DNA of 18,989 bases, from positions 1-18,989 of the forward strand of contig CALEYZ010000039.1 of the NCBI GenBank assembly GCA_937928195.1. The letters run 5' to 3'. Position 1 is the stretch's first letter, and every line of letters starts with the position of its first letter. A model generated the notes under the pieces. The model did no database searches. It saw only the letters and a program-made list of their open reading frames with translations, and was not told the DNA's origin. Made by a program: the position numbers and the translations under genes. This document shows positions 1 to 7,239 of this stretch, piece after piece. Source of the DNA: an uncultured Limnohabitans sp. Its GTDB lineage: Bacteria > Pseudomonadota > Gammaproteobacteria > Burkholderiales > Burkholderiaceae_C.

Positions 1-52
1 CAGGGACCTACGGATTAACAGTCCGGCGCTCTACCGACTGAGCTATCGAGGA
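1..52 (-). tRNA. tRNA-Asn (GTT), partial
   Basis: The reverse complement begins TCCTCGATAGCTCAG, a tRNA acceptor strand followed by a D-arm with the usual AGCTCAGTCGGTAGAGC pattern. It continues with an anticodon stem-loop whose loop reads CTGTTAA, so the anticodon is GTT (plus-strand positions 17-19), decoding asparagine. The TPsiC arm and the 3' acceptor strand lie outside the window, so about two thirds of the gene is visible. The 5' end is placed at position 52, the first base of the acceptor stem. A strong promoter lies about 80 bp upstream on the same strand. Confidence 0.95.
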
Positions 53-133
53 ATATTCGGTTGCTAGCAAAAAGTACACAAAAATTCAGAGTCTTTAGGA
101 CTAAGAGCGACTGTGTGTTTCGCTAAGCCTCGC

Positions 134-163
134 ATTGTAGCAAAAAATATTGCGGGTTTTCAA
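134..163 (-). promoter_or_regulatory. sigma70-type promoter of tRNA-Asn
   Basis: On the minus strand a -35 box TTGAAA (158-163) and a -10 box TACAAT (134-139) are separated by 18 bp. The -10 box is followed by a GC-rich stretch, GCGAGG, resembling the discriminator of stable-RNA promoters. Transcription would start near position 127 and reach the tRNA-Asn 5' end after a leader of about 75 nt. The stretch from 53 to 237 holds no gene that I can see besides this promoter and leader. Confidence 0.7.
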
Positions 164-237
164 GACGATTTGGTTTTTTTCAGAAAGGTTTCAAAAAGAT
201 TGAATCCACACGGAAGCCTTTGTCAAAACCGTCAAGC

Positions 238-603
238 CTAGCGGCCTTCATACCTTCGTTTCTCTCTCAGCATGAACAAGTAAAGTCCTTCCACTTTCTC
301 TCTGGCCCAAGGTGTCTTGCGCAAGAACTTCAAGCTGGAGCTGACGCTAGGGTCTTGGGTAAAGCATCTGACAGGAATACGCTGCCCAAGTTCCTCCCAG
401 CCGTAGTTCGCTTCCAGGGCGCGAACGATGGCCTCGAGGGTCAGGCCATGCAGTGGGTTTTTGGGTTGTTGAGGGGCGGCGGCGGCTTCGGTCATGGTCC
501 CATTTTCGCTCAATTCAAGGCTGACCCAGTGATAAGCTTGTTGCATGATCTGTTTGCCAAAATGTCTTTGGGCTTCCATGTGAGGCGTGCCCATTGAGCT
601 CAT
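238..603 (-). CDS. VF530 family (DUF2132) small DNA-binding-type protein
   Basis: This 121-residue protein matches the VF530/DUF2132 family, named after a Vibrio fischeri protein of known structure. The recognisable core runs from about residue 48 (NPLHGLTLEAIV) through YGWEELGQRI, RCFTQDPSVSSSLKFLRKTPWAREKVE to the C-terminus. The family is described as a small, possibly DNA-binding fold; its cellular role is not established. The first ~45 residues are a poorly conserved extension with an Ala/Pro-rich linker. Start choice is uncertain: ATG at 603, ATG at 594 or a later Met would all preserve the core. The 603 start overlaps the divergent lysE-like gene by 10 bp. It ends in TAG at 238-240. 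Confidence 0.85.
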   Translation of the reverse strand: MSSMGTPHMEAQRHFGKQIMQQAYHWVSLELSENGTMTEAAAAPQQPKNPLHGLTLEAIVRALEANYGWEELGQRIPVRCFTQDPSVSSSLKFLRKTPWAREKVEGLYLFMLREKRRYEGR

Positions 604-1235
604 CTTTCAATTCGGCTTGGCCCGTTTACCTCCAAGGCTTGGCCATCAGCTTCGGCCTCATCGTGGCCATCGGCGCACAAAATGCATTTGTTCTGCGGCA
701 AGGACTTCGCCGTGAGCATGTGGCCAGTGTGGTGCTCTTTTGTGCAGCGGCCGATGCCGCACTGATCACAGCCGGCGTGTTCGGCATGGCGGAAGCGTTA
801 AGCAACAGACCCCAATGGGCGCAGGCTTTGGCTGTGCTGGGTGCCGTGTTTTTGGCTTGGTATGGTTGGAAGGCATTGCAACGCATGCGCAGTCCGGCGC
901 AGTTGCATGCTTCAAGTGGTGACGTCATCGTCAGCCGTTGGAATGCAGTGGCACAAGCTGCCGCGTTCACCTTGCTCAATCCGCATGTTTATTTGGACAC
1001 GGTTGTGTTGGTGGGCAGCATGGGGGCACAGCAGCCCGCGCCACTTCAATTGTGGTTTGTAGTAGGTGCTAGCGCGGCCAGTGCCGTGTGGTTCAGCTTG
1101 CTGGGCTTCGGTGCGCGTTGGCTGGCCCCATGGTTTGCGCACCCGCGAGCTTGGCAGGTGTTAGACGGCATCATTGGCCTCACGATGTGGGCGCTGTCGG
1201 CCATGATGCTTCGTCATGCAATGCTGTCTGTTTAG
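594..1235 (+). CDS. LysE/ArgO-type amino-acid exporter
   Basis: The 213-residue product is a LysE-superfamily inner-membrane exporter. Members export basic amino acids such as lysine and arginine, and some export other metabolites. The N-terminal signature GLIVAIGAQNAFVLRQGLRREH (about residues 21-42) and the central NPHVYLDTVVLVG motif (about 127-139) are both typical, and five or six hydrophobic segments are visible, as expected at the usual ~200-residue family length. The start is a TTG at 594, supported by GAGG at 582-585, eight bases upstream; no in-frame ATG precedes the signature. Its start overlaps the divergent VF530 gene and its stop overlaps the convergent receptor gene by 4 bp. 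The exact substrate cannot be read from the sequence. Confidence 0.9.
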   Translation: MSSSFNSAWPVYLQGLAISFGLIVAIGAQNAFVLRQGLRREHVASVVLFCAAADAALITAGVFGMAEALSNRPQWAQALAVLGAVFLAWYGWKALQRMRSPAQLHASSGDVIVSRWNAVAQAAAFTLLNPHVYLDTVVLVGSMGAQQPAPLQLWFVVGASAASAVWFSLLGFGARWLAPWFAHPRAWQVLDGIIGLTMWALSAMMLRHAMLSV

Positions 1236-1248
1236 AACAGTGTTCTAA
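1232..1248. repeat. palindrome spanning two convergent stop codons
   Basis: TTAGAACAGTGTTCTAA is a near-perfect inverted repeat: seven-base arms TTAGAAC and GTTCTAA around AGT. It contains the stop codons of both the LysE-type gene (TAG) and the TonB receptor gene (TAA on the minus strand). It could form a short hairpin in both transcripts, but no U-run follows on either strand, so a terminator role is only possible. Confidence 0.5.
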
Positions 1249-3346
1249 CGGTCAGGCGCAGATTTCGTGGCGCGCCTGCGTAGAGGTAGTAATGGCCAAA
1301 CTGCTTGGGTGACTCTCGCCAGTAAGCACGGTTGGTGGCGTTCTCTACCGCCAGTGTCCAGTCAGTGTCTTGGCCTGCCACTTTGGTGCTGTAGTGGGCT
1401 GCCAAATCAACCGTTGTCCACGCAGGCAATGTCATGGCGCCGCCTTCCATCAGGTCGCGCTGACCTTCATGGCTCAAACGAACGGAGGTGCGCAAGCCGG
1501 GCACTTGGGTCCAACGGTATTCGGCTGCAGCGCGCACCACCAGTGAGGGCACGTTCAGCGGACGCTGTCCGTTTTGGCTGGGGTCGATGATGGCATCGAC
1601 GCGTTTGGCGTTGAGCCATGTGGCTGCTGTGTCCAATTTCCATTGGTTGTTGCGGTAACCCATGCCCAATTCCAAGCCTTTGTGTTCGGCCATGCCGTCC
1701 AATTTGCGGGTGCAAGAATTGGCTTCTTCGCATGCGCCTTGGTCGCCCCACACTGGTCGTGTGATGTCAAACAATGCGGCGTTCCAAAGCCATGCACCTT
1801 GAGCACCTTTGAAGCCCAGTTCTTTTTGTGTGCTCTTGGCAGAGGGTAGGGCCACGCCTGCGTTGGTGTAACGGCTGCGGTTGGGCGTGACTTGTGCCTC
1901 CACGCCTTGGCCATAGCTTGCGTAGCCTGTGGTGTTGAAAGGCAGCTTGTGGCTAAAGGCTAACCAAGGTGTGGTGATGGTGCGGTCATCGTGCGTGGCG
2001 CGGCTGCCGTCTGTGCGTTGGCTGTCGCGTTGAATGTGGCTGGTGCGAAGGCCCAGCCAGAGGTCGGCAAACTGATTCACATGAATGCGGTCTTTGGCGC
2101 TGATCTCGGTTGAATACTCTTGGCGGTTGGTGTTCAGGTCATAGGGCTCAGGCGCTGCAGCGCTGTCGCTGATTCCCGACAAGCTGCCTGTACCGGCCCA
2201 GTTGTAGGCTTGCATGGGTGCAAGCTTGTCAATTTGGCGCTGACGCAACCAAGAAAAACTCACGTCGTGTTGCAAACCTGCCAGCTGCACTTGACCTGTC
2301 AATTCTGTTTGCAGTGCATCGTTGATGCGGCGTTCGTTCTCGCTGCGGTAGTCGTACAGGTCAAATGTTTTGTCGCTGCAGAAACGGTCGTAATTGCCTT
2401 CTGCATAGCAGCCATAGGCATAACTCAAGCGGTCGTCTGTTTTCAAGCGCTGTGCGCCCACTTGGGTGGTCCACAACCAACCGCTCTCTAGCTTTTGTTT
2501 GAGGCGCAGGCTGCCCGTCAGGCCATCAAATACCCCAGGTACAGACCAACTTTGCTTGGAGAAATTGTTTTGACCCAAAGCAGGCGAGGGCAATGTGTTG
2601 CCCGTGATGCTGGCCGCATTGACACCCATTTGTTGACGGCTGCTGCTTTCAATTTCCCATTCCAGACGGGTGTTGCTGCTGATGCGCCAGTCCATGGCCA
2701 GTGACAACAATTGGCGATGGCCTTGTGCGTTTTGCACGTAAGGGTTGAGGTCTTCGTAAGCCGCATTCACGCGGTATCCCACGGCGTTGTTCTCGCCATA
2801 ACGACCGCCCACGTCCAATGCCACGGAACTGTTGTTGCCATTGCCATAACTGACAGTAAGGCTGCGCTGGCTGCTTTCTGCAGAATTGGGCGGACGCTTG
2901 ACCACATAGTTGGCCAAGCCACCCGGTGCACTGGTGCCAGCTTGAATACCGCTGGTGCCTTTGAAGAGTTCGATGCGCTCTTTGTTGTCCATGGGGATCA
3001 TGGTTTCAGCGCTGATGGGCAAGCCTTCTCGGCGGTAGTTGTAGCGGTTGTCCAAGGTAAAGCCGCGCACGCTCAGCATGTCCCAATAGGCTGGGGAGTT
3101 GTAGCTGTCGGTGACCGAGGAATCCAAACGCAATGCGTCTGAAATTCGTTGCGCGCCTAAATCGCGCAGTGTGGCGTTGTCCACATTGGTGGCACTGAAT
3201 GGCGCTTCGCGCAAACTCAGATTTTCAAAACCACTGACCTGTTGTGCAGCAGGGCTGGTGACCAGCACAGTGTTGTTTTGGGCGATGGCAGAGGCACTGG
3301 CAAGCAGCAGTGCGTGGCAGGTGAATTTTGGCAAATGGTGTGCCAT
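1232..3346 (-). CDS. TonB-dependent outer-membrane receptor under TPP riboswitch (predicted thiamin/precursor uptake)
   Basis: About 704 residues. An N-terminal signal peptide with a hydrophobic core (about residues 8-21, CHALLLASASAIAQ) precedes a plug domain and a beta-barrel. The plug is of the siderophore-receptor type: RISDALRLDSSV, LSVRGF, MDNKERIELFKGTSGIQAGTSAPGGLANYVVKRP. The barrel ends in LRLTVRTLF with the terminal Phe typical of outer-membrane proteins. Homology alone would give the label siderophore receptor, but the TPP riboswitch upstream argues for thiamin or a thiamin moiety as substrate (inference). I place the start at ATG 3346, not the in-frame TTG at 3361, because AAGGA (3354-3358) lies seven bases before that ATG. 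It overlaps the LysE-type gene's stop by 4 bp. No thiamin-synthesis gene is in the window. Confidence 0.9.
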   Translation of the reverse strand: MAHHLPKFTCHALLLASASAIAQNNTVLVTSPAAQQVSGFENLSLREAPFSATNVDNATLRDLGAQRISDALRLDSSVTDSYNSPAYWDMLSVRGFTLDNRYNYRREGLPISAETMIPMDNKERIELFKGTSGIQAGTSAPGGLANYVVKRPPNSAESSQRSLTVSYGNGNNSSVALDVGGRYGENNAVGYRVNAAYEDLNPYVQNAQGHRQLLSLAMDWRISSNTRLEWEIESSSRQQMGVNAASITGNTLPSPALGQNNFSKQSWSVPGVFDGLTGSLRLKQKLESGWLWTTQVGAQRLKTDDRLSYAYGCYAEGNYDRFCSDKTFDLYDYRSENERRINDALQTELTGQVQLAGLQHDVSFSWLRQRQIDKLAPMQAYNWAGTGSLSGISDSAAAPEPYDLNTNRQEYSTEISAKDRIHVNQFADLWLGLRTSHIQRDSQRTDGSRATHDDRTITTPWLAFSHKLPFNTTGYASYGQGVEAQVTPNRSRYTNAGVALPSAKSTQKELGFKGAQGAWLWNAALFDITRPVWGDQGACEEANSCTRKLDGMAEHKGLELGMGYRNNQWKLDTAATWLNAKRVDAIIDPSQNGQRPLNVPSLVVRAAAEYRWTQVPGLRTSVRLSHEGQRDLMEGGAMTLPAWTTVDLAAHYSTKVAGQDTDWTLAVENATNRAYWRESPKQFGHYYLYAGAPRNLRLTVRTLF

Positions 3347-3431
3347 TGCGTTTTCCTTCAACGAAATGGCAGGTCGGCTGGGTCATTCAACGAATGTTGG
3401 CAATTGAGTGATTGCCTCGTTGTGTCGACAA
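3347..3431 (-). promoter_or_regulatory. leader / candidate expression platform of the TPP riboswitch
   Basis: About 85 nt separate the aptamer from the receptor start. There is no strong hairpin plus U-run, which points to control of translation initiation rather than termination. In the RNA, CAACGA just after the aptamer (3417-3422) can pair with UCGUUG (3359-3364), which lies flush against the ribosome-binding site AAGGA (3354-3358). A second hairpin, GGCAAT/ATTGCC, lies between them. The pairing is read by eye and its regulatory role is inference. Confidence 0.35.
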
Positions 3432-3513
3432 GCTTCCCTGCGCGAGGATTACCTCAATCAGGTTCAAAGGGACTTTCTCAGTCTTGGCCTTGCAGCCAAA
3501 ACACCCCTAGCGG
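3432..3513 (-). ncRNA. TPP (THI-element) riboswitch aptamer
   Basis: Read on the minus strand, the segment contains the diagnostic THI-box blocks in order: AGGGGTG; a P3 stem TTGGC/GCCAA; ACTGAGAAAGTCCC with the pyrimidine-binding CTGAGA core; TTGAACCTGAT; a P5 helix GAGG/CCTC around TAAT; and GCGCAGGGAAGC. The closing P1 helix pairs GCT at the 5' end with AGC at the 3' end. This matches the class consensus known from thiamin genes such as E. coli thiM and thiC. It starts about 40 bp after the stop of the upstream ferredoxin reductase and precedes the TonB receptor, so it is expected to repress that receptor when thiamin pyrophosphate is plentiful. Confidence 0.93.
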
Positions 3514-3515
3514 AT

Positions 3516-3541
3516 GTGACAACAAACAGTGTTGTTGCCAC
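3516..3541 (-). terminator. 10-bp hairpin between the fnr-type gene and the riboswitch
   Basis: On the minus strand GTGGCAACAA and TTGTTGTCAC form a 10-bp stem (one G-U pair) with a six-base loop. It lies 10 bases after the stop codon of the ferredoxin reductase gene and just before the TPP aptamer. No U-run follows, so it is at best a weak or processing-type terminator separating the two transcription units. Confidence 0.35.
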
Positions 3542-3551
3542 GGGTTGGATT

Positions 3552-4580
3552 CTACGACACGCCCAAGAGTTTGTGCAGGTGTGTAGACGTTGTGGTGTAC
3601 TGAAGCAGGGTTTTTTGGTCTGGGCGCAACAGGGCTGAGGCGCCAAATGCGGCCAACGTGGCTTCGTGAAAGCCGCACAAAATGAGTTTCTTTTTGCCAG
3701 GGTAGGTGTTGATGTCGCCCACGGCAAAGATGCCAGAAGCCTCAGTGGCATAGGTTTCGGTGTTGACTGGCAACTGTTTGCGTTCCATGGCCAAACCCCA
3801 ATCACTGAGGGGCCCCAGTTTGGGCGATAGGCCCAAACACAAGAGCAAGGCATCGGTGGGCAGCACCTCGGTGTCACCTTGGGCGTTCAGAATTTCAAGA
3901 CCCGTCAATCGGCCATTGGCTTGAACCAAACCTGTGGGTTGCCCAGCAACAAAGCGCATGGCCTTGCTTGCGCAGGCTTGTCGCATGTCTTCAATGGTTT
4001 GGTGCGATGCTTGAAATTGATCGCGCCTGTGGACCAAGGTAACGCTGGCTGACGCATTGACCCCTTGGCGCCATTGTGCGCAGGCTTCTAAGGCGCTGTC
4101 GCTGTCGCCCAGCACCACCAAGTGTTGGCCTTTGAAGGACTCCGCATGGGGCGCTGTGTGAAAAATCTGATGGCCCAACAGTTCGTCAAAACCAGGCAGG
4201 CTTAGCCCGCGCTTGACGAAGGCGCCAACGCCGGCTGCAATGAACACCGTGGCCGCTTTGAATTGAGTGCCCTTGTCGGTTTGCACAAGCCATTGGCCGT
4301 CTTCCGTGGCTTTGAGTTCACTCACCAATTCTTGGAGGTGAAACTGCGGCGCAAAGGGTTTGATTTGCTGTTGCAGTTGGTCAATCAGTTCTTGACCGGT
4401 GCAAAGTGGAATGCCGGGAATATCGTAAATGGGTTTGTTGGCGTAGAGCTCTACGCACTGGCCGCCCACTTGCGGCAATGCATCCACCACGTGGCAGCGA
4501 ATGTCTTGAAGCCCTAGCTGAAACGCTTGGAACAGGCCCACGGGGCCTGCGCCAATGATCAAGGCTTCGGTTTGAATCAA
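3552..4580 (-). CDS. Type-2 (TrxB-like) ferredoxin--NADP+ reductase
   Basis: The 342-residue product belongs to the thioredoxin-reductase-like ferredoxin-NADP reductases (YumC type), cytosolic FAD enzymes that exchange electrons between NADPH and ferredoxin. Visible motifs are the FAD fingerprint GAGPVG (residues 10-15), VGGQC near residue 38, the NADPH phosphate-binding HRR (184-186) and the C-terminal FAD motif FAVGDINTYPG. The redox CxxC of thioredoxin reductases is absent, as expected for this subfamily. Oddly, the NADPH-domain fingerprint, normally GGGDSA, reads GDSDSA (158-163). The start is TTG at 4580, which overlaps the ferredoxin stop as TTGA, implying translational coupling. Length fits the family's 330-350. 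Ferredoxin is the obvious partner. Confidence 0.88.
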   Translation of the reverse strand: MIQTEALIIGAGPVGLFQAFQLGLQDIRCHVVDALPQVGGQCVELYANKPIYDIPGIPLCTGQELIDQLQQQIKPFAPQFHLQELVSELKATEDGQWLVQTDKGTQFKAATVFIAAGVGAFVKRGLSLPGFDELLGHQIFHTAPHAESFKGQHLVVLGDSDSALEACAQWRQGVNASASVTLVHRRDQFQASHQTIEDMRQACASKAMRFVAGQPTGLVQANGRLTGLEILNAQGDTEVLPTDALLLCLGLSPKLGPLSDWGLAMERKQLPVNTETYATEASGIFAVGDINTYPGKKKLILCGFHEATLAAFGASALLRPDQKTLLQYTTTSTHLHKLLGVS

Positions 4581-4906
4581 CGTTGCAACTCGCTCAGTTT
4601 GCCTGTCTTGTCTTTCCAGTCGTCGGCATCGGCCATGGGCGCTTTGCGCTTGGTGATGCTTTTCCATGTGGGCAGCAAGGCCAGCTCTGCATTGAGCTTG
4701 GTCATGTGAACTTGGTCGGCAGGCAAGTCTTCTTCAGCGTAAATGGCATTGACAGGGCATTCAGGAATGCACACGGCGCAATCAATGCACTCATCGGGGT
4801 CGATGGTGAGGAAATTGGGGCCTTCGCGGAAACAGTCCACAGGGCAGACATCGACGCAGTCGGTGTACTTGCAGCGGATACAGGATTCAGAAACAACGTG
4901 GGTCAT
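4577..4906 (-). CDS. fdxA: FdxA-type seven-iron ferredoxin ([3Fe-4S][4Fe-4S])
   Basis: A 109-residue cytosolic electron carrier closely resembling Azotobacter FdI. Cys9, Cys17 and Cys50 correspond to the 3Fe cluster ligands, and Cys21, Cys40, Cys43 and Cys46 to the 4Fe cluster ligands; Cys25 is the extra cysteine next to the cluster. The pattern is CIRCKYTDCVDVCPVDC followed by CIDCAVCIPECP, with the usual acidic, Lys-rich C-terminal tail of the longer FdxA proteins. The gene lies 86 bp downstream of the cysN stop and overlaps the ferredoxin reductase start by 4 bp. It is therefore likely the reductase's partner and possibly the electron donor for the sulfate-reduction enzymes upstream (inference). 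The ribosome-binding site is weak. Confidence 0.95.
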   Translation of the reverse strand: MTHVVSESCIRCKYTDCVDVCPVDCFREGPNFLTIDPDECIDCAVCIPECPVNAIYAEEDLPADQVHMTKLNAELALLPTWKSITKRKAPMADADDWKDKTGKLSELQR

Positions 4907-4934
4907 GACAATTTGCTTGTTCTAGGGCTGGTGC

Positions 4935-4965
4935 AGAGCATTTCACGGGCGAAATTGCCCGGAAA
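4935..4965 (-). other. GC-rich hairpin in cysN-fdxA gap
   Basis: Between the cysN stop and the fdxA start the minus strand carries CGGGC-AATTTC-GCCCG, a five-base GC stem with a six-base loop. No U-run follows it, so it is not a convincing intrinsic terminator, and read-through from the cys operon into fdxA is possible. I could not identify a clear fdxA promoter in this 86-bp gap. Confidence 0.4.
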
Positions 4966-4992
4966 AACGAGATTTTAAGTCAGATCCAAGGG

Positions 4993-6279
4993 CTAGCCTT
5001 CATTCACCAGTACAGCGCCTGAGGTTTTGTGACTGGCGGTGTCGACCAAAATTAACGCGCCCAAGATGCGAGATTTGGAAAAAGGCAGGGCTATCAAGGG
5101 TTCTTGGAAGGCCAAAGTGACGTGGCCAACTGCATTGGCCGGTAATTCGGTGGCATCTTCTTCGGCCAGTGTGTTGATGTTCAGGCGGTGCACCACGCGT
5201 TGCACTTTGGCCTTCACCCAGCGGTGGCCATGCAGGGCCCAATACAGGCGACCAGCCACCAGGGGCTCGTCGTCCATCCAAGCCACAGTGGCGTCAATTT
5301 GACGCTGACCCTCTAATTGGGCGTTTGCTGCCACGATCCAATCACCGCGCGACACATCAACTTCGCGATCGAGGACCAAGCCTGCGCTTTGTCCCGTCAC
5401 TTGGGATTGGTCTTGGCGTGTGGCCGACAGTACCTGCGCCACAGTGGCTGTTTGGCCACTTGGAAACACCTTGATACTTTGGCCCACGCTCAGCGTGCCG
5501 GTGGCCACACGGCCCCAGAAGACGCGGCGGCCTTGATGTGTGACGTTGGAGTCATGAAATTTTTCAACCCATTGAACAGGGAAGCTCATGGCCACATCGG
5601 CTTCGGCTGGCGTGCTGGGCAATGTTTCTAAAATTTGCAACAAGCTTGGGCCTGTGTAGCCGCACCAGTTGGCTTGGCTGTCCACCACGTTCCAGCCCTT
5701 GAGTGCAGAGATGGGAACCCAAGCTTTGACGTTGATACCGGCTTCGGTCGCAAATTGGGCCAAGGCGCCTTGAATGTGCTGGTATGCCAAGGCGGCATCT
5801 TCCACGGCGTCCAGTTTGTTGATGGCAAACACCACGGAGGGCACACGCAACAACTTCAACAGCAAACTGTGACGACGGGTTTGCGGCAACAAACTCAGGC
5901 TGGCATCTTTCCAATCGAGCTTGGTGGCATCGACCAACACCACGGCTGCATCAGCGCTTGAAGCGGCGGTGACCATGTTGCGCGTGTATTGCTCATGACC
6001 TGGCGCATCGCCAATGATGAACTTGCGAACTTCGGTGCTGAAGTAACGGTAGGCCACATCGATGGTGATGCCTTGCTCGCGTTCGGCCGACAAGCCATCG
6101 GTGAGCAAAGCCAAGTCAGTTTCGCCTTGGCGTTGCACGCCAGCCAAGTGGTCTTGCAACACGGCTTTCGTATCTACCAGCAAGCGGCCAATGAGGGTGC
6201 TCTTGCCGTCGTCAACCGAGCCGCAAGTGATGAATTTGAGTGCGCTGTGTTGCAGCGTGAGGGTGTCGGGAAGGCTCAT
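4993..6279 (-). CDS. cysN: Sulfate adenylyltransferase subunit 1 (GTPase)
   Basis: A 428-residue GTPase subunit of ATP sulfurylase. GTP hydrolysis drives formation of adenosine 5'-phosphosulfate (APS) from ATP and sulfate by the CysD partner. GTP-binding motifs are the P-loop GSVDDGKS (residues 20-27), the switch-II motif DAPGHEQ (91-97) and NKLD (154-157). Beta-barrel domains II and III of the elongation-factor type follow. There is no C-terminal APS-kinase (CysC) fusion; the length equals the stand-alone CysN form. Its ATG overlaps the cysD stop by one base (TAATG), so the two are translationally coupled. It is the last gene of the cys cluster. Confidence 0.96.
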   Translation of the reverse strand: MSLPDTLTLQHSALKFITCGSVDDGKSTLIGRLLVDTKAVLQDHLAGVQRQGETDLALLTDGLSAEREQGITIDVAYRYFSTEVRKFIIGDAPGHEQYTRNMVTAASSADAAVVLVDATKLDWKDASLSLLPQTRRHSLLLKLLRVPSVVFAINKLDAVEDAALAYQHIQGALAQFATEAGINVKAWVPISALKGWNVVDSQANWCGYTGPSLLQILETLPSTPAEADVAMSFPVQWVEKFHDSNVTHQGRRVFWGRVATGTLSVGQSIKVFPSGQTATVAQVLSATRQDQSQVTGQSAGLVLDREVDVSRGDWIVAANAQLEGQRQIDATVAWMDDEPLVAGRLYWALHGHRWVKAKVQRVVHRLNINTLAEEDATELPANAVGHVTLAFQEPLIALPFSKSRILGALILVDTASHKTSGAVLVNEG

Positions 6280-7223
6280 TAGAAATATCCGTCTTTTTTG
6301 CGTTTTTCCATGGAGGCGTCTGAGGTTTTGTCGTCCATGCGCGTGGCGCCGCGTTCGCTCACTTCAGCGGCCAATGTTTCAATCACAATTTCTTCGGGGG
6401 TGGCGGCTGTGCTTTCCACTGGGCAGGTGCAGGTGATGTCACCCACAGTGCGAAAGCGCACGTCGCGCACTTCAATTTGCTCGCCATCTTTCGGTGGCGT
6501 GAGGTCTGTCACGGGGACCAGTAGACCACGGCGATCCACCACTTCGCGCTTGTGCGTGTAGTAGATGGACGGCAACGCAATGTTTTCGCGTGCGATGTAT
6601 TGCCACACATCGAGCTCGGTCCAGTTGGAAATGGGGAACACTCGGAAGTGCTCACCCGGTTGCAATTTGGTGTTGAACAATGACCACAACTCAGGGCGCT
6701 GCGATTTGGGTTGCCATTGGCCGAAGCTGTCGCGGTGACTGAAGATGCGTTCTTTGGCGCGGGCTTTTTCTTCGTCACGGCGAGCGCCGCCAATGAGTGC
6801 GTCAAACTTGAATTCCTCAATGGCTTCAAGCAAGGTGACGGACTGATGCACATTGCGTGACTCACCAGGGTGGGCTAAGCGCACTGTGCCCCGCTTCATG
6901 GAGTCTTCCACGCTGCGCACAATCAAATTGGCACCCAGTTCGTTGGCACGGAAGTCACGGAAGTCGGTCACTTCTTTGAAGTTGTGACCGGTGTCGATCA
7001 TCAGCAAGGGGTAAGGAATGCGTCCGCCTTTTTGTTTGTCGACAAAGGCTTTCTCGGCGCACTTGAGCATCACCAAAGAGTCTTTGCCGCCAGAAAACAG
7101 CAGGGTGGGGCGCTCAAAGGCGGCAGCCACTTCGCGCAAGATGAAGATGGTTTCTTCTTCCAGGGCATCAAGGTGGGCGTTGCTCAGGTGATGCAACAGT
7201 TCGGGTTCGGTGCGTGCGTTCAT
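6279..7223 (-). CDS. cysD: Sulfate adenylyltransferase subunit 2
   Basis: The 314-residue catalytic subunit of ATP sulfurylase, a PP-loop ATP pyrophosphatase that adenylates sulfate to APS together with CysN. The PP-loop motif SGGKDS is at residues 44-49, followed by LLMIDTGHNFKEV, the family stretch GGARRDEEKARAKERIFSHRD, and the C-terminal MEKRKKDGYF typical of CysD. The start is the ATG at 7223 (MNARTEPELL). The frame stays open upstream to 7490, but that part overlaps cysH and has no family similarity. The gap to the cysH stop is 16 bp. Length is in the usual ~300-residue range. Confidence 0.96.
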   Translation of the reverse strand: MNARTEPELLHHLSNAHLDALEEETIFILREVAAAFERPTLLFSGGKDSLVMLKCAEKAFVDKQKGGRIPYPLLMIDTGHNFKEVTDFRDFRANELGANLIVRSVEDSMKRGTVRLAHPGESRNVHQSVTLLEAIEEFKFDALIGGARRDEEKARAKERIFSHRDSFGQWQPKSQRPELWSLFNTKLQPGEHFRVFPISNWTELDVWQYIARENIALPSIYYTHKREVVDRRGLLVPVTDLTPPKDGEQIEVRDVRFRTVGDITCTCPVESTAATPEEIVIETLAAEVSERGATRMDDKTSDASMEKRKKDGYF

Positions 7224-7239
7224 GGTTGTTCCAGATGCT

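Noticed and set aside
1225..1240. LexA-like box (CTGT...ACAG) near the end of the LysE-type gene
   Set aside because: The spacing between half-sites is wrong for a LexA operator and the site lies at a 3' end, not a promoter.
3347..3361. TTG start at 3361 for the TonB receptor
   Set aside because: The ribosome-binding site AAGGA falls inside this extension and is correctly spaced for the ATG at 3346, which also gives a cleaner signal peptide.
4581..4667. 29-residue extension of the type-2 ferredoxin reductase
   Set aside because: It is the out-of-frame reading of the fdxA 3' end; the TTG at 4580 coupled to the fdxA stop gives the normal family N-terminus.
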